From NCBI GenBank assembly GCA_003164075.1, contig PLRZ01000596.1, positions 1,540-10,616 of the forward strand: a DNA stretch of 9,077 bases. Reading direction: 5' to 3'. Position numbers and translations under genes: made by a program. Source of the stretch: Bryobacterales bacterium (lineage in GTDB: Bacteria > Acidobacteriota > Terriglobia > Bryobacterales > Bryobacteraceae). Position 1 is the first letter of the stretch. Each line of letters opens with the position of its first letter. Under the pieces are notes generated by a model. The model was not told the DNA's origin. It did not search any database and saw nothing but the letters and a program-made list of their open reading frames with translations. Shown in pieces: positions 6,616 to 9,077 of this stretch.

Positions 6616-7032
6616 GTGCGACCCTTGCTTTTCCTGATTGCCTTTGCCGCCGCAGCCGCCTTCGCTGCGGATCGGCCCAACCTTAACGGAACGTGGCAGC
6701 TCAGTTCCAACCACGAAGAAAGACTCAAGTTCGAAACCCTGCTGATCCAGCAGACCCCGGACGGCGTCAAGATTTCCGAATCCGGAGCCAAGGAAAAGAC
6801 CGTGGACATTGCCTGCGGTGTCGACGGCCACGAGTGCAAGCTCAAGGAAGGGGAAATCTCTTTCTGGTACAACGGGCCGGCGTTGGTGATGATGGAGATG
6901 CACCACAACCGCGATGTCGTCACCAAGACGCGCCTGGTGCTCTCCGAGGATGGCAAGACCCTCAACCTCGAAGTGATCCACGTTTCGCGGCCCGGATCGA
7001 GCTCCACCTACACCTTCAAGAAGCAGCCCTAG
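6616..7032 (+). CDS. Small secreted lipocalin-like hypothetical protein
   Basis: The 138-residue protein starts at GTG 6616. An in-frame TGA at 6598-6600 rules out a longer form, and GGAG sits 6 nt upstream. Residues 1-17 form a Sec signal peptide (MRPLLFLIAF..AFA, likely cut at AFA|AD). The mature part opens with NLNGTWQLSSN (N24-G-T-W27), the motif that begins many small secreted beta-barrel proteins of Acidobacteria. It goes on with alternating beta strands (FETLLIQQTPDGVKI, GEISFWYNG, TKTRLVLSEDGKTLNLEVIHVS), and C67 and C74 could form a disulfide. About 120 mature residues fit one lipocalin-like barrel. Ligand and role are unknown. It stands alone, with remnants on both sides. Confidence 0.8.
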   Translation: MRPLLFLIAFAAAAAFAADRPNLNGTWQLSSNHEERLKFETLLIQQTPDGVKISESGAKEKTVDIACGVDGHECKLKEGEISFWYNGPALVMMEMHHNRDVVTKTRLVLSEDGKTLNLEVIHVSRPGSSSTYTFKKQP

Positions 7033-7173
7033 CGGCGGACAGACGCCTTTTATCTCCGAGCCAGCAAAGGTGGACTACCCGGGTCTGCGCCTGCGGATGG
7101 CTTCTGGATCGCGCTTTTCTTCGGGGCCTTTGGAAGTGGAATGCGCTACCACTGCCGTGGCGCCATATACACG
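7033..7173. other. Spacer upstream of the permease remnant
   Basis: I see no terminator after the secreted-protein gene and no recognisable peptide. It may hold further decayed permease sequence, but no motif supports that. Confidence 0.3.
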
Positions 7174-7380
7174 GTAGGGTATGCCGCGGGATGCGTGCTT
7201 CTGGTGGCTTGCGCGAATCTGAATGCTCGCGCTCGGCTTGAAGGATCGTGCGCAAATGTCCATACGCTTCGCGCTGGGCGCTTCGCGAGGGCGCCTGGTG
7301 CGGGTCGAGTTCCTGCTGCTGGCGGTGGCGGGAGGTGTTCTCGGCATCGGAGCCACCTATGCTGGGACCGCCAGGCTGCC
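7174..7380 (+). pseudogene. Remnant of a MacB/FtsX-type ABC permease
   Basis: One frame reads VGYAAGCVLLVACANLN (7174-7224). After a shift near 7222, a second reads LALGLKDRAQMSIRFALGASRGRLVRVEFLLLAVAGGVLGIGATYAGTARL (about 7226-7378). Joined, they give the signature of the MacB/FtsX permease domain in acidobacterial duplicated permeases: VLLIACANLxNLLLARGxxRxxExxIRxALGASRxRLVRQLLxESxLLAxxGGxLGL. The NLLLAR stretch is where the frame breaks. Nothing of the large periplasmic domain or second permease half is found. It is a short internal fragment, surely non-functional. Confidence 0.78.
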
Positions 7381-7393
7381 CCGGCATCCAAAC

Positions 7394-7419
7394 AAAAAAG
7401 GGCAGGACGGGACCTGCCC
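7394..7419 (-). terminator. Intrinsic terminator on the minus strand, without an obvious gene
   Basis: On the minus strand GGGCAGG-TCCCGT-CCTGCCC is followed directly by TTTTTT. This is a 7-bp GC-rich stem with a 6-base loop and U6 tail, a textbook Rho-independent terminator. On the plus strand no T tract follows. No convincing minus-strand gene lies upstream (bases above 7420). Confidence 0.7.
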
Positions 7420-7610
7420 CTTAGTAGTTGCCCGGGAGGCAACCCTGGTACTCGCGTCAGGACCACCCCTGCGCCATGCGGGGCGGTGCTAACCATGAAT
7501 AGTTTCATTTTAGGAATCCCTGCCGCCCAACACCATACGGTCAACGTTGTATTTTCTCCGCCCACACGCCAGGCACACAATCGAGCTTGCGGCGATACAA
7601 TGAAGTCACA
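7420..7610. other. Intergenic region upstream of the histidine kinase
   Basis: It contains the 7427-7443 hairpin and a weaker bulged one near 7467-7482 (CCCCTGC..GCGGGG). Any promoter of the kinase-regulator pair should lie here, but no convincing -35/-10 pair was found. No strong Shine-Dalgarno precedes the kinase. Confidence 0.35.
7427..7443. repeat. Inverted repeat (hairpin)
   Basis: GTTGCC-CGGGA-GGCAAC is a perfect 6-bp stem with a 5-base loop, 7 bases after the terminator stem. It may belong to the same structured or repeated intergenic element. Confidence 0.45.
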
Positions 7611-8936
7611 GTGCCCGTGGGGCTCAGCCAGCGTGCCGTTCTGCGAACCGGCTATATTGCCGTCATCGCGGTCCTCGTGCTCTCCGCTTTCGAAGCCTGG
7701 CGCATCCAGAACAACCTTTCCGCGCAAAACCTCATCATCTACCGCCACTACGCCGAGCAGGATAAAGCCCTCCGCGTGCTCCGCCTGAATCTGTGGCAGG
7801 CCGGCAACTATGTCCGCGACTTCCTCATCGTCTCCACGCCGGCCCAGGCCGCCCTCCTTCACAACCAACTCGACGACCTGAAAGCCGAAGACGACCGCGC
7901 CTTGCAGTCTCTCGACCGGGAGGCCGGCCGCGGCGCCGCCATTCCCAAACTGCGGCGCAGCCTCGGCGAGTTCTGGAACGTCGCCAATGCCGTCCCGGAT
8001 TCCATGCTGAACGTCTCAGACCAAGCCAAGTTCCAATTCCTCCAGCGGGAAATCGTTCCGCGCCGCGGCGAGTTGTATAACGCCATGCTCGATCTTGCGG
8101 CCGCCGACCAGCAGAAGCTCGAAGAAGGCGAGCGCGATTTCGCCGATGCGCGCCGCCACGGCGGTCTGCGGCTCACCACCATGCTCGCCCTCGGCGTGCT
8201 CCTCAGCGTGGTGGTGGCGCGCGCCAGCCTCCGCCACGCCGAGAGCCTCGAATCGCGCGCCGAACGCCATTACCACGAGCTGCAAAAGCTCTCCGCGCGT
8301 CTCCTGCACGTCGAAGAGGAGGGCCGCCGCAGGCTCTCTCGCGAACTGCACGACGAGATCGGCCAATCGCTCGCGCTGCTGCAGATCGAAATCTCAAATG
8401 CCCTCGCCATTCCCCAGCCGACCGGCGCCCGCCGCCCCCTGGAACGCGCCCGCCAGCTCGCCGAGCAGACCGTGCAGACCATTCGCAACATTTCGCTGCT
8501 CCTGCGTCCGGCGCTCCTCGACGATCTCGGACTCGTGCCCGCCTTGCAATTTCAATTGGAGGATTTCCTCCGCCGCAATGCCATAGCCTGCGATTTCGTC
8601 GAAGACGGCGTAGCCGACCAGCTTCCCGATCCCGCACGCACCTGCGCATACCGGGTGATCCAGGAAGCGCTTCACAATTGTGAAAAGCATTCCGCCGCCA
8701 CCAAGGTGCGCGTCCTGGTGCGCCAACTCCCCGACGCCCTTCTGGCAGAGGTGGAGGATAACGGCCGCGGCTTTTCCTGCGATCCTCAAGGCATGCCCGC
8801 TCGCAACACCGGCCTCGGACTCCTCGGGATTCGCGAACGCGCCTCCATCGCCGGAGGCACGCTGGTGATCGACTCCGCGCCTGGCCGAGGTACACGCATC
8901 ACCCTCCGCATCCCACTAACCGAGGTTCCGGTCTGA
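7611..8936 (+). CDS. Membrane sensor histidine kinase, NarL/HisKA_3 class
   Basis: From GTG 7611 the product has 441 residues; a TTG at 7587 would add eight. I chose GTG because MPVGLSQRAVLRTGY gives a compact N-terminus before the first membrane helix; neither start has a strong Shine-Dalgarno. Order: membrane helix at about 13-31; a helical extracytoplasmic region at about 32-185, like CHASE3/four-helix-bundle sensors; a second helix at about 186-204; a short coiled linker with no clear HAMP; HisKA_3 with H247 in SRELHDEIGQSLALLQIEI; HATPase_c with N-box N356 (QEALHNCEKHS), G1 D383-N-G-R-G-F and G2 G401-L-G-L-L-G-I. It autophosphorylates H247 and passes phosphate to a LuxR-type regulator. 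The stop overlaps the next start (TGATG), pairing it with the adjacent regulator. The signal is unknown. Confidence 0.93.
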   Translation: MPVGLSQRAVLRTGYIAVIAVLVLSAFEAWRIQNNLSAQNLIIYRHYAEQDKALRVLRLNLWQAGNYVRDFLIVSTPAQAALLHNQLDDLKAEDDRALQSLDREAGRGAAIPKLRRSLGEFWNVANAVPDSMLNVSDQAKFQFLQREIVPRRGELYNAMLDLAAADQQKLEEGERDFADARRHGGLRLTTMLALGVLLSVVVARASLRHAESLESRAERHYHELQKLSARLLHVEEEGRRRLSRELHDEIGQSLALLQIEISNALAIPQPTGARRPLERARQLAEQTVQTIRNISLLLRPALLDDLGLVPALQFQLEDFLRRNAIACDFVEDGVADQLPDPARTCAYRVIQEALHNCEKHSAATKVRVLVRQLPDALLAEVEDNGRGFSCDPQGMPARNTGLGLLGIRERASIAGGTLVIDSAPGRGTRITLRIPLTEVPV

Positions 8937-9077
8937 TGTCCATCCGCATTCTGCTCGCCGACGACCACACCCTGATGCGCCAGGGGCTGCGGCATATTCT
9001 CGAAAGCCACGACGATTTCGAAGTCGTCGCCGAAGCCAGTTCCGGAATCGAGGCCGTCGAAGCCGCGCGGCTACACC
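8936..9077 (+). CDS. Response regulator, NarL/FixJ type (partial, runs off right edge)
   Basis: The ATG overlaps the kinase stop by one base. The 47 codons present, MSIRILLADDHTLMRQGLRHILESHDDFEVVAEASSGIEAVEAARLH, are the first half of a receiver domain: beta-1, acidic pair D9-D10, and helix 1 with the LMRQGLRxIL pattern typical of NarL/LuxR-family regulators. The phosphoacceptor aspartate and the expected C-terminal helix-turn-helix lie beyond the window. It is the cognate partner of the upstream kinase, judged by overlap and class. Confidence 0.92.
   Translation, partial: MSIRILLADDHTLMRQGLRHILESHDDFEVVAEASSGIEAVEAARLH

Noticed and set aside
6195..7007. Minus-strand ORF of 270 codons.
   Set aside because: Its first half is antisense to the secreted lipocalin-like gene, which has a signal peptide and ribosome binding site, and its product has no recognisable family.
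7146..7868. Minus-strand ORF of 240 codons that could have used the orphan terminator at 7394.
   Set aside because: The terminator lies inside the ORF, and the ORF is antisense to both the histidine kinase and the permease remnant; it shows no family motif.

Overview
The window looks like a stretch of a large, GC-rich genome from Acidobacteriota, most likely near Solibacter/Bryobacter. This is inferred from family content: a remnant of a Ser/Thr kinase with a PD40 (TolB-like) propeller ending in the typical LENFFDELKRRIP tail, a second kinase N-terminus (MPLSAGDKL..PYEIL), a remnant of a MacB/FtsX-type permease, a small secreted protein with an NGTW motif, and a NarL-type two-component pair. 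No RNA gene, CRISPR array, intact mobile element or origin was seen.

Layout. Positions 1-1340 are a graveyard: the end of an unrecognised gene, a frameshifted C-terminal piece of a PD40 kinase (+), a 38-codon N-terminal piece of a kinase (-), and a weak ORF ending at 1340. Positions 1621-2661 (-) hold the most interesting gene. It is a secreted redoxin fused to a DsbD-alpha-like domain, and an in-frame TGA sits exactly where the first cysteine of a W-C-P-Y-C redox motif should be. A 7-bp hairpin with a GUG loop lies at the distance expected of a bacterial SECIS, so the gene is best read as one selenoprotein of 346 residues (WUPYC) and not as two broken ORFs. Positions 3045-5923 (+) hold a ClC-type chloride/proton exchanger with two CBS domains, translationally coupled (TGATG) to a membrane-anchored TPR protein.

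Positions 6074-6313 carry a truncated PduO-type cobalamin adenosyltransferase. It is followed by non-coding sequence with a diverged direct duplication. Positions 6616-7032 encode a small secreted lipocalin-like protein. Positions 7174-7380 hold a frameshifted FtsX/MacB permease remnant. Next come several hairpins, including a canonical intrinsic terminator that works on the minus strand although no convincing minus-strand gene precedes it. Positions 7611-8936 (+) encode a membrane histidine kinase of the NarL/HisKA_3 class, overlapping by one base a response regulator that runs off the right edge.

Working picture: the intact genes fall into three units: an extracytoplasmic thiol/selenol redox protein, a chloride transporter with its TPR partner, and a signalling pair. 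They are separated by decayed pieces of families that occur in many copies in these genomes, consistent with paralogue turnover by recombination.
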